A stretch of 64,000 nt of DNA from Pseudoxanthomonas sp. CF385 (GCF_900104255.1 NZ_FNKZ01000001.1:898001-962000), one strand, 5' to 3'; numbered from the stretch's first letter, positions 19,260-29,075 are shown. Program-made: numbers and translations. Notes: generated by a model not told the origin, from the letters alone.

Positions 19260-19805
19260 CTACGGCAGGGCGAGCGCGTCGTCCTGCGTTCCCAGTCGCG
19301 CGTGGAACGGCGGCATGTCGTCAAGCGGCAGCGCTTCCAGCAGGCGCTCGCGGATCCGCTGGGCCAGGGTCGCGGCGACCCGGCTTTCCAGGAACCGCAG
19401 CGCGGCCGCGAGTGCATCGAGCATCGCGTCGTCGTCGAGGCGCGACTGCAGTCGATCACGATGTCGGCGCGCCTCCGCGTCGCGATGCAGTTCGAGCATG
19501 CCCGACAGATAGACGCGGGCGGCCACCCGGGAACGACGGGGTCCCGCAGGGGTGGCCGGCATGGCGACCGCTGTCGCGGAGCCGGTCGCGACGACGGTCG
19601 CCGACGTCGAGGACGAGCCGGTCAGGTATCCGTCGCGCACCAGGCGCTGGATCAGCAGCGGCGCGTCCTGGCCCAGCAACTGCACCAGGTCCTCGAGGCC
19701 GCGCTGGCCATCGCAGAGGATCAGCGCCCGACGCTCGCGCATGCCCAGCGTGCCGCCGTGGGCCTGGAGCGTGGTGCGGGCGAGATCGGTCTTGGACGGG
19801 CGCAT
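19260..19805 (-). CDS. Hypothetical protein with a possible N-terminal winged-helix
   Basis: 181 aa. The first 60 residues (RERRALILCDGQRGLEDLVQLLG ... LIQRLVRDGYL, read in two parts) have the helix pattern of a winged-helix domain in which a short stretch of basal helices ends at a hydrophobic wing. A Ser/Thr/Ala linker (63-90) and a long helical C-terminus follow. It may be a regulator or scaffold; I do not recognise the family. Start MRPSKTDL is chosen over a longer frame that runs through the divergent promoter. Confidence 0.6.
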   Translation of the reverse strand: MRPSKTDLARTTLQAHGGTLGMRERRALILCDGQRGLEDLVQLLGQDAPLLIQRLVRDGYLTGSSSTSATVVATGSATAVAMPATPAGPRRSRVAARVYLSGMLELHRDAEARRHRDRLQSRLDDDAMLDALAAALRFLESRVAATLAQRIRERLLEALPLDDMPPFHARLGTQDDALALP

Positions 19806-19929
19806 GCGTGAGCCGGAAGGGGCCGCGCGCAGCCTAGTGCCCAGCGATGAAGTGCGGATGACAGACGGGCGTTCGCGGTGACTTAACGCGTAAACGTTAG
19901 TCTTCAGGTTTGTGCATAGGAGAGAGCCG

Positions 19930-20553
19930 ATGAAGTCGATGCTGCCGATCGTGATGGTCGCTGCCCTGTTGTCCGCCTGCCAGCGCGAGGAGGCGCCGGC
20001 CCCGGCCGATGCGGAGCCGTTGACCACGGCAGCGAGCACGCCGGTGGCCGAGACGCCCGCACCGGTGCCGGCCGTCGACGACACGGCGGCGCCCGCCGGC
20101 CCGGTCAGCCAGGCGAGCTTCCTCGGCTACGGCGACATGAAGCTGGGCAGCACCGTGGAAGAAGCCCGCGCGGCCTGGGGCGGCGAATTGAACGGCGCAC
20201 CGATGGAAGGCACCAGCTGCCACTACCTCTGGCCGAAGTGGATCAGCCGTCCGGCCGAGTTCGCCTTCATGATGGAAGAAGGCAAGTTCGTCCGCTACGA
20301 CGTGGGCATCGACAAGGAAACCGCACCGGGCGGCGGCAAGGTCGGCATGAGCGTGGAGGAGCTGCAGAAGCTCTACGGCGGGGCGCTGAAGGCCACGCCG
20401 CACAAGTACGTGCAGGGCGGCCAGTACCTGGCCATCGACGCCGGCGACGTGGCGCCGACCAAGCTGATCTTCGAAGCCGATGCGGCCGGCAAGGTCACCT
20501 CCTGGCGCGTGGGCCTGTCGCCGCAGGTGGAATACGTCGAAGGCTGTTCCTGA
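19930..20553 (+). CDS. Predicted lipoprotein of unknown function
   Basis: 207 aa. MKSMLPIVMVAALLSAC gives a signal peptide with lipobox LSAC (Cys17), then an Ala/Pro/Thr-rich tether (about 20-65) and a folded domain starting at SFLGYGDMKLGSTVEEARAAW. That segment resembles the small beta domains of envelope lipoproteins. AGGAGAG directly upstream supports this ATG over a GTG six codons earlier. Confidence 0.75.
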   Translation: MKSMLPIVMVAALLSACQREEAPAPADAEPLTTAASTPVAETPAPVPAVDDTAAPAGPVSQASFLGYGDMKLGSTVEEARAAWGGELNGAPMEGTSCHYLWPKWISRPAEFAFMMEEGKFVRYDVGIDKETAPGGGKVGMSVEELQKLYGGALKATPHKYVQGGQYLAIDAGDVAPTKLIFEADAAGKVTSWRVGLSPQVEYVEGCS

Positions 20554-20604
20554 GGAAGCGGGGCGGCATAGAATCCCCGCAATCCACGAGGGGAGTGCGG
20601 GGCC

Positions 20605-21555
20605 ATGATGGAAGCCTGGGGATACTTCGCGCTGGGCCTGGTGCTGCTGGCGCTGGGCGGTGATTCCATCGTCAAGGGCGCCTCGGGACTGGCGCAGCGC
20701 TTCGGCGCCTCGCCCTTCGTCGCCGGCCTGGTGCTGATCGCCTTCGGCACCTCGCTGCCGGAACTCGCGGTCAACGCGCGTGCGATGTGGGTGGGTTCGC
20801 AGGAGCTCGCCCTCGGCAATGCCGTGGGCAGCAACATCGTCAATCTCGGCCTGACCCTGGGCCTGGCCGCGGTGGTCGCGCCCGTGGTGATCCGCATGCG
20901 CCTGCTGTCGCCGCTGCTGGTGTTGCTCGCGGTCGCCACGCTGGCGCTGATCGTGTTCGGGCTCGATGGCGTGGTCAGTCGCGTCGAAGGCATGGCGCTG
21001 TTGCTGGGCTTCGTCGCGATGCTGGCGTTCCTGTTGGCCCGCGCACCGCGCGAGGACGCCGCGGTGCGCGCCGAGATCGAAGCCTTCGCGAGCACGCGCA
21101 CCGATCTGTGGATGAACCTGCTGCGTTTCGTTGTGGCGGTGGCGCTGCTGTACTACGGCGCCCGCTACATGGTGCAGGGCGCGCCCGTGATCGGTGCGCA
21201 CTGGGGCCTGTCGCCGCTGCTGACCGGCCTGCTGCCGGTGGCCATCGGCACGGCGCTGCCCGAGATCGCTGCCGCGGCGATGGCCGCGCGCCGCGGGCAG
21301 GGCGACATGGTGGCGGGACACGTGATCGGCTCCAGCCTGTTCAACCTGCTGGTGGTGGTCGGCGGCATGGCGGCGTTCCGCCCGCTGCCGCTGCCGGAAT
21401 CCTTCGTCCGCTTCGAACTGCCCGCGGCCATCGCGTTCGTCATCGTGCTGTACCCGATGCTGCGCGGCGACCTGCGGGTGAGTCGCGTGGAAGGCGGATT
21501 GCTGCTGGCGGCCTTCATCGGCTGGCTGGTGCTGGAGATCGCACTGCTCGCCTGA
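20605..21555 (+). CDS. CaCA-family calcium/sodium antiporter
   Basis: 316 aa membrane protein with both alpha-repeats of the Ca2+/cation antiporter family: AFGTSLPELAVNARA plus GSNIVNLGLTLG in the first half, AIGTALPEIAAAAMAA plus VIGSSLFNLLVVVGG in the second. It exchanges Ca2+ for Na+ or H+ across the inner membrane (YrbG-like). TAGAAT at 20569-20574 could be its -10 box. Starts at either of two adjacent ATGs. Confidence 0.9.
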   Translation: MMEAWGYFALGLVLLALGGDSIVKGASGLAQRFGASPFVAGLVLIAFGTSLPELAVNARAMWVGSQELALGNAVGSNIVNLGLTLGLAAVVAPVVIRMRLLSPLLVLLAVATLALIVFGLDGVVSRVEGMALLLGFVAMLAFLLARAPREDAAVRAEIEAFASTRTDLWMNLLRFVVAVALLYYGARYMVQGAPVIGAHWGLSPLLTGLLPVAIGTALPEIAAAAMAARRGQGDMVAGHVIGSSLFNLLVVVGGMAAFRPLPLPESFVRFELPAAIAFVIVLYPMLRGDLRVSRVEGGLLLAAFIGWLVLEIALLA

Positions 21556-21642
21556 ACCGCGGGTCAGGCAGGGCGTGACGGGTTTGTTAAACTCGGGCGG
21601 ATTGCTCGTGAATGACGCATTCCCTGCAACGCAAGGCGGTTG

Positions 21643-24474
21643 ATGATCCCTTTTCTTGAAATCCTGCTGGCGCTGCCGTTCGTGCTCGCGCTGGTGGTGG
21701 CGCTGGCGCGCGGCCTTCCGCGCGGCGCGACCGCATGGCTGGCGGGGCTCGCACCGCTGCTGGGCCTTGTGCTGCTGGCGTGGATGACACCCAGCGTGCT
21801 GCAGGGTTGGAACCTGCGCGCAGAACACGCCTGGCTGCCGCAGATCGGGTTGGATTTCACCCTGCGCCTGGATGGCCTGGCCTGGATGTTCGCCGGCCTG
21901 GTGCTGGCGATCGGCGCGCTGGTGGTGATCTACGCGCGCTACTACCTCAGCGAGAAGGACAGCGCGCCGCGCTTCTTCGCCAGCCTGCTGCTCTTCATGG
22001 GCTCGATGCTGGGCGTGGTATTGGCCGGCAATCTGCTGTTGCTGGTGGTGTTCTGGGAACTGACCAGCATCAGTTCGTTCCTGCTGATCGGTTTCTGGTC
22101 GCATCGCCAGGATGCGCGCGAAGGCGCGCGCATGGCGCTGGCGATCACCGGCGCGGGTGGACTGGCCTTGCTCGGCGGCGTGCTGCTGATCGGGCGCATC
22201 GTCGGCAGCTACGATCTGGACGTGGTGCTCGCCTCGGGCGACCTGATCCGCGGCAGCGCGCTTTACCCGTGGGCGCTCGCGCTGGTGCTGGCCGGCGTGT
22301 TCACCAAGAGCGCGCAGTTCCCGCTGCATTTCTGGCTGCCGCATGCGATGGCCGCGCCCACGCCGGTGTCGGCGTATCTGCATTCGGCCACGATGGTGAA
22401 GGCGGGCGTGTTCCTGCTGGCGCGGTTGCATCCGGCGCTCGCGGGCACCGACCTGTTCTTCTACGTGGTCACCACGGTCGGCGCGCTGACGCTGCTCGTC
22501 GGTGCCTGGCTCGCGATCTTCCAGCATGACCTCAAGGGCCTGCTGGCGTACTCCACCATCTCGCACCTGGGCCTGATCACGCTGCTGTTCGGCATCTCCA
22601 CCCCCATGGCGGTGGTGGCCGGCGTGTTCCATATCCTCAACCACGCCACGTTCAAGGCGTCGCTGTTCATGGCGGCCGGCATCATCGACCACGAGACCGG
22701 CACGCGCGACATGCGCAGGCTGGGCAACCTGCGGCGTTCCATGCCCTGGACCAGCGCCCTGGCGATCGTCGCCTCGCTGGCCATGGCGGGCATCCCGCTG
22801 CTCAACGGTTTCCTGTCCAAGGAAATGTTCTTCGCCGAAGCGATCGACATCGGCGGGCACCGCGAGATGCGCGATGCGATCGCGGTGGCCGCGCTGCTGT
22901 ACGGCGTCTTCGGCGTGGCCTACAGCCTGCGCTTCGTCTACGAGACCTTCTTCGGCCACGGACCGCGCGCGCTGGACACCACCCCGCACGAGCCGCCGCG
23001 CTGGATGAAGATTCCGGTGGAAGTGCTGGTGGTGCTGTGCGTGGCGGTCGGCATGTTCCCGGCCTTCACCGTGGCGCCGGTGTTGAAGGCGGGCGCGGGT
23101 GCGATCCTCGGCCCGTCGCTGCCGGAGTACAGCCTGTCGGTCTGGCACGGCGTCAACACGCCGCTGCTGATGAGCCTGGCCGGCATCGCCGGTGGCGTCC
23201 TGCTGTACTTCGGCCTGCGACGCCTGTTCGACCTGCACGCGATCGTGCGGCGCTCGCTGGGGCGCAACGTGTTCCGCTGGAACATGGAAGCCCTGTACGC
23301 GCTGGCGGGACGCTTCACCTCGCGCCTCGCCAACGGAAGCCTGCAGCGCAGCCTGCTGTTCCTGGTACTGGCCGCGCTGGCGGCGGGCGTAGCGCCCTTC
23401 ATCACCGGCGTGTCGCCGCCGTTGGCCTGGCGCGCGCCGCAACCGATGCCGCTGCTGGGTTGGCTGCTATGGCTGGTGCTGGTCGTATGTGCGGTCTACA
23501 CGATCCGCCTGTACCGGCAGCGCCTGCTTGCCGTCATCGTGCTGGGCGGCGCCGGCCTGGTGGTCAGCCTCACCTTCGTGTTCCTCTCCGCGCCGGACCT
23601 CGCGCTGACCCAGTTGATGGTCGAGATGGTCAGCCTGGCGCTGCTGTTGCTGGGCATGCACTACCTGCCGCCGCGTTCGCCGCCCGAGCGTACGCCGCGG
23701 CGTCGCCTGCGTGACATCGTCGTATCACTCGCGGCGGGCCTGGGCGTGGGCCTGCTGGCCTACGCCGTGATGACGCGCCCTGTGGACACGATCAGCGGCG
23801 AGATGCTGGCGCGCTCGTTGCCGGAAGCCTACGGCAGTAACGTGGTGAACGTGATCCTGGTGGACTTCCGAGGCTTCGATACCTTCGGCGAGATCACCGT
23901 GTTCGGCATCGCCGCGCTGATCGTGCACGCGCTGCTGCGTCGCGCGCGGATGGCGCCGGAGAAGGTGATGTCCGGTCCGCCGATCCAGCTGCCGGTGCCC
24001 GCCGACCTTGCACAGATCATGTTCCCGCTGACGCTGACGGTCTCGGTGTTCCTGTTCCTGCGCGGACACAACGCACCGGGCGGCGGCTTCATCGCCGGCC
24101 TGGTGCTGGCCGTGCCGCTGCTGGTGCAGTACGTCATCCAGGGCGCGGCATCGGTCGAATCGCGCTTCGGCTTCGACTACGTGAAGTGCATCGGCGTCGG
24201 CCTGATCGTGGCGGGCATCAGCGGCGTGGCCTCGATGGGTTTCGGCGTGCCGTTCCTGACCAGCGGGCACCTCGATCTCGACCTGCCGCTGATCGGCACG
24301 GTGCCGCTGGCCAGTGCGATCGGTTTCGACACCGGCGTGTACCTGGTGGTGTTCGGCGGCGCCATGCTGATCCTGTCGATGCTCGGCACGATCAAGCCCT
24401 CCCGCACGCGCATCTCGCACCTGGGCGTGATGGAGCCCGGCGACCGATCCACCCGCACCGGAGACATGCGCTGA
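21643..24474 (+). CDS. mrpA: Mrp Na+/H+ antiporter subunit A, fused to subunit B
   Basis: 943 aa. The N-terminal two-thirds is the NuoL/MrpA proton-channel domain (LLLVVFWELTSISSFLLIGFW, KSAQFPLHFWLPHAMAAPTPVSAYLHSATMV seen in parts). The last 150 residues (from about ADLAQIMFPLTLTVSVFLFL, with RGHNAPGGGFIAGL) are the MrpB domain. This A/B fusion defines the group-2, six-gene Mrp operon. The complex expels Na+ (and possibly K+) in exchange for protons, giving alkali and salt tolerance. A TTG directly before the ATG is a less likely start. Confidence 0.94.
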   Translation: MIPFLEILLALPFVLALVVALARGLPRGATAWLAGLAPLLGLVLLAWMTPSVLQGWNLRAEHAWLPQIGLDFTLRLDGLAWMFAGLVLAIGALVVIYARYYLSEKDSAPRFFASLLLFMGSMLGVVLAGNLLLLVVFWELTSISSFLLIGFWSHRQDAREGARMALAITGAGGLALLGGVLLIGRIVGSYDLDVVLASGDLIRGSALYPWALALVLAGVFTKSAQFPLHFWLPHAMAAPTPVSAYLHSATMVKAGVFLLARLHPALAGTDLFFYVVTTVGALTLLVGAWLAIFQHDLKGLLAYSTISHLGLITLLFGISTPMAVVAGVFHILNHATFKASLFMAAGIIDHETGTRDMRRLGNLRRSMPWTSALAIVASLAMAGIPLLNGFLSKEMFFAEAIDIGGHREMRDAIAVAALLYGVFGVAYSLRFVYETFFGHGPRALDTTPHEPPRWMKIPVEVLVVLCVAVGMFPAFTVAPVLKAGAGAILGPSLPEYSLSVWHGVNTPLLMSLAGIAGGVLLYFGLRRLFDLHAIVRRSLGRNVFRWNMEALYALAGRFTSRLANGSLQRSLLFLVLAALAAGVAPFITGVSPPLAWRAPQPMPLLGWLLWLVLVVCAVYTIRLYRQRLLAVIVLGGAGLVVSLTFVFLSAPDLALTQLMVEMVSLALLLLGMHYLPPRSPPERTPRRRLRDIVVSLAAGLGVGLLAYAVMTRPVDTISGEMLARSLPEAYGSNVVNVILVDFRGFDTFGEITVFGIAALIVHALLRRARMAPEKVMSGPPIQLPVPADLAQIMFPLTLTVSVFLFLRGHNAPGGGFIAGLVLAVPLLVQYVIQGAASVESRFGFDYVKCIGVGLIVAGISGVASMGFGVPFLTSGHLDLDLPLIGTVPLASAIGFDTGVYLVVFGGAMLILSMLGTIKPSRTRISHLGVMEPGDRSTRTGDMR

Positions 24475-24490
24475 TGAGGGCTGCACCGTA

Positions 24491-24913
24491 ATGGAGCTGG
24501 CGATGGCGAGCGCGATCGGCATCCTGACCGCGGCGGGCGTGTACCTGCTGCTGCGCGCGCGCAGCTTCGACGTCATCCTCGGGCTGACACTGCTGTCGTA
24601 CGCGACCAACCTGCTGATCTTTTCCGGCGGCCGCCTCGTGCCCGGCAAGCCGCCCGTGCTGCGCGACGGCGTGCCGACCGACCTGGTGCATTACACCGAT
24701 CCGCTGCCGCAGGCGCTGGTGCTGACCGCCATCGTGATCGCCTTCGCGATGACGGCGGTGACCGTGGTGCTGGCGATCCGCAGCCGCGGCGACAACGACA
24801 GCGACCACGTCGACGGCCGCAGGGCGGAGCGCGAGTTCCTGGCGGCCGAACAGCGTCGCCACGAGGAAGCACGCGAACTGGCGAAGGCCGAGGACCCGGA
24901 GGGCGGCGCATGA
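24491..24913 (+). CDS. mrpC: Mrp antiporter subunit C
   Basis: 140 aa NuoK-like protein with three helices (AIGILTAAGVYLLLRARSFDVILGLTLLSYATNLLIF, then ALVLTAIVIAFAMTAVTVVLAI). The family motif LxxxAxNLLIF is visible. The C-terminal 35 residues are charged and helical, longer than in many MrpC proteins. It overlaps mrpD by 4 bases (ATGA). Confidence 0.93.
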   Translation: MELAMASAIGILTAAGVYLLLRARSFDVILGLTLLSYATNLLIFSGGRLVPGKPPVLRDGVPTDLVHYTDPLPQALVLTAIVIAFAMTAVTVVLAIRSRGDNDSDHVDGRRAEREFLAAEQRRHEEARELAKAEDPEGGA

Positions 24914-26475
24914 GCCACCTGCCCATCCTCCCGGTCCTGATCCCGCTGTTCGCCGCGTCGATCGCGCTGTTCTTCGAGCATCGCCGCTTCGGCATGGTGC
25001 CGCAGCGGATCGTGGCCTGGTTGTCGGTGGCCGCGATGCTGGGCGTGTCCGGCATGCTGGTCGCGCAGGCGGCCACCGGCCAGGTCCAGGTCTACCTGCT
25101 CGGCGACTGGCCGGCGCGGTTGGGCATCGTGCTGATGGTCGACCGCCTGTCCGCGCTGATGGTGCTGGTGGGCCTGCTGCTCGGTGCGGCGTGCCTGCTG
25201 CACGCCTGCGCGGGCTGGGACCGGCGTGCGCCGCACTTCCACGCATTCTTCCAGTTCCAGCTGATGGGCCTGAACGGCGCGTTCCTGACCGGCGACATCT
25301 TCAACCTGTTCGTGTTCTTCGAGGTGCTGCTGATCTCGTCGTACGGGTTGATGCTCAGTGGCGGCCGCGGCGAGCGCCTGCGCGCGGGCCTGCACTACGT
25401 GACGTTCAACATCGCGGCGTCGACGCTGTTCCTGATCGCGCTGGGCCTGCTGTACGGCCTGCTGGGTTCGCTGAACATGGCGGAGCTGTCGGCGCGGGTG
25501 TCGCAGCTGCCGGCCGGAGACGTGGCGCTGGTGCAGGCCGCCGCCGGCCTGCTGTTCGTGGTCTTCTGCGCGAAGGCTGCGCTGTTGCCGATGTATTTCT
25601 GGTTGCCGGAAACCTACACGCACGCGCCGGCGGCGGTCGCCGGCCTGTTCGCCATCATGACCAAGGTGGGCCTCTACGCGGTATTGCGGCTGGGCACGCT
25701 GAGTTTCGGCGCGGCCGGGCCGCTGGACGGCTTCGCGTGGCCGGCGCTGCTGGCGCTCGGTGCCGCCACGCTGGTGCTCGCCGCGCTCGGCGTGTTGGCG
25801 GCCAACCGGCTGCGCGCATTGGCGGCCTATCTCGTGCTGGGCTCGGCCGCGACGCTGTTCGTCGCGTTCTCGCTGCATACCGCGGGCACCGTCAGCGCGG
25901 GGCTGTACTACCTCGTGCACAGCAGTTTCGCCGGCGCGGCGCTGTTCCTGCTGGCAGACGTGATCCGCCGCCGCCGCGGCCGCGCGGGGGACCGCAAGGA
26001 CGTCATCGCCGCGCTGCCGCGCAAGACCGTGCCGGGCCTGTTGTTCCTGGTCGCGGCGGTGTCGCTGGCGGGCCTGCCGCCGCTGTCGGGCTTCATCGGC
26101 AAGCTGCTGTTGCTCGGCGCCGTGCCGGAGGGCCCGCGCACCTTCTGGGTCTGGCTGCTGGTGCTCGGCACCAGCTTCCTGATGCTGGTGGGTCTGGCGC
26201 GCGCCGGCACGCGCCTGTTCTGGCGCACCGAACCGTGGCCGGATGCCAGTGCGGAAACACGTGCGGCGTTCACGCCTGCCGGCGACCTGGCGCACGCGCC
26301 TTCGCGACCGCTCGAGACCGCGGCCATCGTGCTGCTGCTGGGCTATGGGGTGGCGCTGGTGCTGGCGGCCTCGCCGCTGCTCGACTACACCCGGGCCACC
26401 GCCGCGCAACTGCAGTCGCCTGGCGACTATGTGCGGCAGGTGCGTGCTGCGCTGCCCACCCTGAGGGAGCCCTGA
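24910..26475 (+). CDS. mrpD: Mrp antiporter subunit D
   Basis: 521 aa NuoM/NuoN-like proton-channel subunit. It contains GDIFNLFVFFEVLLISSYGL, the channel segment KAALLPMYFWLPETYTHAP with conserved Lys/Pro, and the Lys-containing helix GLFAIMTKVGLYAVLR. About 14 hydrophobic segments. Start overlaps mrpC, and mrpE begins 2 bases after the stop. Confidence 0.95.
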   Translation: MSHLPILPVLIPLFAASIALFFEHRRFGMVPQRIVAWLSVAAMLGVSGMLVAQAATGQVQVYLLGDWPARLGIVLMVDRLSALMVLVGLLLGAACLLHACAGWDRRAPHFHAFFQFQLMGLNGAFLTGDIFNLFVFFEVLLISSYGLMLSGGRGERLRAGLHYVTFNIAASTLFLIALGLLYGLLGSLNMAELSARVSQLPAGDVALVQAAAGLLFVVFCAKAALLPMYFWLPETYTHAPAAVAGLFAIMTKVGLYAVLRLGTLSFGAAGPLDGFAWPALLALGAATLVLAALGVLAANRLRALAAYLVLGSAATLFVAFSLHTAGTVSAGLYYLVHSSFAGAALFLLADVIRRRRGRAGDRKDVIAALPRKTVPGLLFLVAAVSLAGLPPLSGFIGKLLLLGAVPEGPRTFWVWLLVLGTSFLMLVGLARAGTRLFWRTEPWPDASAETRAAFTPAGDLAHAPSRPLETAAIVLLLGYGVALVLAASPLLDYTRATAAQLQSPGDYVRQVRAALPTLREP

Positions 26476-26477
26476 GC

Positions 26478-26978
26478 ATGGTCGCGATCTGGCGCAAGCG
26501 CTGGCTGCCGTCGCTGCCGCTGAGCGCGACGGTGTTCTGCTTCTGGCTGCTGATGAACGACGATATCAGCGTAGGCCAGGTGGTGATGGCCCTGGTACTG
26601 GCCCTGGTGATCCCGGTCTTCGCTGCTAGGCTGGACCGTGAGTTCGCGCGGATCGGCCGCTTGCGCAGCGTGCCGCGCATGCTGGGCGTGCTGCTGCTGG
26701 ACATCGTGCAGGCCAATGTCACCGTCGCCCTTCAGGTGCTGGGCCCGGAGCGCAAGATCACGCCCGGTTTCATCTGGGTGCCGCTGGACATCGGGAACAT
26801 CCACGGCATCGCGGCATTGACCAGCATCATCACGCTGACGCCGGGCACGGTATCGTCGGCGCTGTCGGACGACCGCCGCCATCTGCTGGTGCATGTCCTC
26901 AACCTGGAGGATGCCGACGAGGTGATCCGGCAGATCAAGACGCGCTACGAAGCGCCGCTGATGGAGATCTTCCCATGA
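26478..26978 (+). CDS. mrpE: Mrp antiporter subunit E
   Basis: 166 aa. Two N-terminal hydrophobic segments (LSATVFCFWLLMNDDISVGQ and the following helix), then the conserved cytoplasmic domain with TLTPGTVSSALSDDRRHLLVHVLN. Matches MrpE in length and motif order. Overlaps mrpF by 4 bases. Confidence 0.93.
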   Translation: MVAIWRKRWLPSLPLSATVFCFWLLMNDDISVGQVVMALVLALVIPVFAARLDREFARIGRLRSVPRMLGVLLLDIVQANVTVALQVLGPERKITPGFIWVPLDIGNIHGIAALTSIITLTPGTVSSALSDDRRHLLVHVLNLEDADEVIRQIKTRYEAPLMEIFP

Positions 26979-27259
26979 CCCCGCAGAGCCTGGTGATGTA
27001 CGCCGTGGTGGGTGCGATGCATGTCGTCGGCATCGCCATGCTGCTGGCGTTGTTCCGGTTGGCGCGCGGGCCGAGCGTGCCCGACCGCATCCTCGCGCTC
27101 GACACGCTCTTCGTCGCCGCCATCGCGCAGCTGATGCTGTTCGGCATGTACCTGGGCACGGCGGTGTACTTCGAAGCGGCGTTGATCATCGCGATGCTGG
27201 GTTTCGTCGGCACGGTGGTGCTGAGCAAGTACGTGCTGCGCCGGGACATCGTCGAATGA
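26975..27259 (+). CDS. mrpF: Mrp antiporter subunit F
   Basis: 94 aa with three hydrophobic helices and the MrpF motif LARGPSVPDRILALDTL. Overlaps its neighbours on both sides by 4 bases, so translation of E, F and G is coupled. Confidence 0.94.
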   Translation: MTPQSLVMYAVVGAMHVVGIAMLLALFRLARGPSVPDRILALDTLFVAAIAQLMLFGMYLGTAVYFEAALIIAMLGFVGTVVLSKYVLRRDIVE

Positions 27260-27627
27260 GCTGGGTTTTCGCCATCCTGCTGGTGCTGCTGCTGGCCGTG
27301 GGCAGCTTCTTCATCCTCGTGGGCTCCTTCAGCCTGGTGAAGCTGTCGGAGTTCTTCAAGCGCCTGCACGGGCCGACCAAGGCCAGCACGCTGGGCGTGG
27401 GCTGCGTGCTGATCGCATCGATCGGCTACCACGCGCTGTCGGGCACGGACCCGCAGCCGCGCGAATTGTTGATCACGGCCTTCCTCTTCATCACCGCGCC
27501 GATCAGCGCGCACCTGATGGCGAAGGCCGCGCTGTCGCTGCACATGGCCGAGCGCCCACCGATGCCGGGCGGCGAACCGCCGGAACCCATCGATGCGATC
27601 GACGAAGGCGCTCGCCCGGATGCCTGA
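27256..27627 (+). CDS. mrpG: Mrp antiporter subunit G
   Basis: 123 aa. Three helices, with the conserved KLSEFFKRLHGPTKASTLGV after the first. A Pro-rich C-terminal tail (RPPMPGGEPPEP) follows. Last gene of the mrp operon; the next gene overlaps its end by 8 bases. Confidence 0.93.
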   Translation: MSWVFAILLVLLLAVGSFFILVGSFSLVKLSEFFKRLHGPTKASTLGVGCVLIASIGYHALSGTDPQPRELLITAFLFITAPISAHLMAKAALSLHMAERPPMPGGEPPEPIDAIDEGARPDA

Positions 27628-28501
27628 CGTGGCGCCGCGCACGGCGTTGGTGTTCGGTGCCAGCGGCCAGATCGGGGCGGCCTTGCTGGCGCGACTGGCG
27701 GGCGGGGGCTGGCAGGTGTTGGCGGTATCGCGCACGCCGCGCGCGCCGTCCGTCGGGGTGACCTGGCTGAAGGGCGAATTCGGCAACATCGAAGGTTTGC
27801 CGGCTGCGGTGGATGCCATCTTCAGCGCCGGACCGCTGGACGCCTTCTCGCGGTGGTACACGCAAGGATCCGTCGGAACGTCGCGCGTGGTGGCGTTCGG
27901 CTCCACCAGCCTGGATACCAAGCAGGCCTCCGGCGACGCCCACGAGCGCGACATCGTTGCGCGGCTGCAGGCGGCGGAGCATGCCGTGTTCGAGACCGCA
28001 TCCGCACGCGGTGCCGCCGCGACCCTGCTGCGCCCCACGCTGGTCTATGGCGCAGGACGGGACCAGACCCTGGCGCGCATCGCCGCGATGGCGCGGCGCA
28101 CGGGTTTCTTCGTCCTGCCACGCGGCGCGACGGGGCGACGCCAACCGGTGCACGTCGACGATCTGGCGCACGCGGCGATGGCGGTGGTGGACGCGACGGC
28201 CTCGCACGGCCGCGCGTACGCGTTGCCCGGCGGCGAAACGCTGGCCTATCGCGACATGGTGGCGCGCACGCTGGCAGGGCTGTCGCCACCGGCAAGGCTG
28301 TGGGAGCTGCCGATGCCGCTGTTCCGCACGCTGCTGGGCGTCGCGCGGGCGGCGGGGGCGATGCGCGGGCTTAGCGACGACGCGGTGGCCCGCATGCGCG
28401 AGGATCTGGTCTTCGATGCGGCGCCGGCATGCCGCGACTTCGGCTATGCGCCGCGCGCGTTCGTGGTCGACGCGCGCGCGCTGGGCGAAAACGGCCGCTG
28501 A
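27620..28501 (+). CDS. NAD(P)-dependent epimerase/dehydratase-family protein
   Basis: 293 aa. The N-terminal Rossmann motif is VFGASGQIG. TLLRPTLVYGAGRDQ and the later RQPVHVDDLAHAAMAVV match atypical short-chain dehydrogenases of the nucleotide-sugar epimerase/SDR type. The classical YxxxK is not evident, so catalytic activity is uncertain. Start MPDVAPRT overlaps mrpG by 8 bases, so it may be expressed with the antiporter although a functional link is not obvious. Confidence 0.8.
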   Translation: MPDVAPRTALVFGASGQIGAALLARLAGGGWQVLAVSRTPRAPSVGVTWLKGEFGNIEGLPAAVDAIFSAGPLDAFSRWYTQGSVGTSRVVAFGSTSLDTKQASGDAHERDIVARLQAAEHAVFETASARGAAATLLRPTLVYGAGRDQTLARIAAMARRTGFFVLPRGATGRRQPVHVDDLAHAAMAVVDATASHGRAYALPGGETLAYRDMVARTLAGLSPPARLWELPMPLFRTLLGVARAAGAMRGLSDDAVARMREDLVFDAAPACRDFGYAPRAFVVDARALGENGR

Positions 28502-28505
28502 CGGC

Positions 28506-28985
28506 TCAGTACTTCCAGCCCATCTTCCGGTAGAACTTGCTGAGCACCCATACCGGCCCGATCAGCAGGTAGGTGAGGTCGGTCAGGAAACTCGGCTTCT
28601 TGCCTTCGATCTTGTGGCCGATGAACTGGGCGATCCACGCGACTACGAATACGGTCACCGCGAGGAAGAACAGGTTCTTCAGCCCCAGCAGGCTCTCCAG
28701 CCAGCGGGTCAGCCAGGCCATCGCGATGAAGATCGCCAGCATGCCGAAGCCCAGCGGGCGCGACAGCTTGTAGTAGTACATCCACGCGCCGAACATGGCC
28801 AGCGCCGCCCACATGCCGGACTTCACCCAGGTGCCGAACACCGGGATGCACCACAGCAGGGCGACCACCGTCCACAGGATCATGGGCACGGCGAAGACGT
28901 GGATCAGCTGGTTGGTCTCGTTGACGTGGTCGCCGGAGTAACTGGCGAACCAGCGGTCCACCGGACGTTGCGCGGTCGCGTTCAT
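28506..28985 (-). CDS. Mpo1-like (DUF962) membrane protein
   Basis: 159 aa with about five hydrophobic segments. Conserved His-rich motifs of the Mpo1/DUF962 family are HVNETNQLIHVFAVP (HxxNxxxHxxGxP type) and FIGHKIEGKKPSFL. The yeast member is an iron-dependent 2-hydroxy fatty acid dioxygenase; the bacterial role is unproven. Start MNATAQRP has a good GGGAGG ribosome site. Confidence 0.85.
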   Translation of the reverse strand: MNATAQRPVDRWFASYSGDHVNETNQLIHVFAVPMILWTVVALLWCIPVFGTWVKSGMWAALAMFGAWMYYYKLSRPLGFGMLAIFIAMAWLTRWLESLLGLKNLFFLAVTVFVVAWIAQFIGHKIEGKKPSFLTDLTYLLIGPVWVLSKFYRKMGWKY

Positions 28986-29075
28986 GCATCCCTCCCGAGG
29001 ATGGCAATGCGGCAGGGTATGGAGCATACCCCAGCCCGGCAGGCGATGCCGGGCCGGCGGTCAGGTGTCGAGGAA

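Noticed and set aside
19897..23442. Open frame of 1181 codons opposite the antiporter and mrpA
   Set aside because: Gln/His/Arg-rich low-complexity translation; it crosses three real genes on the other strand.
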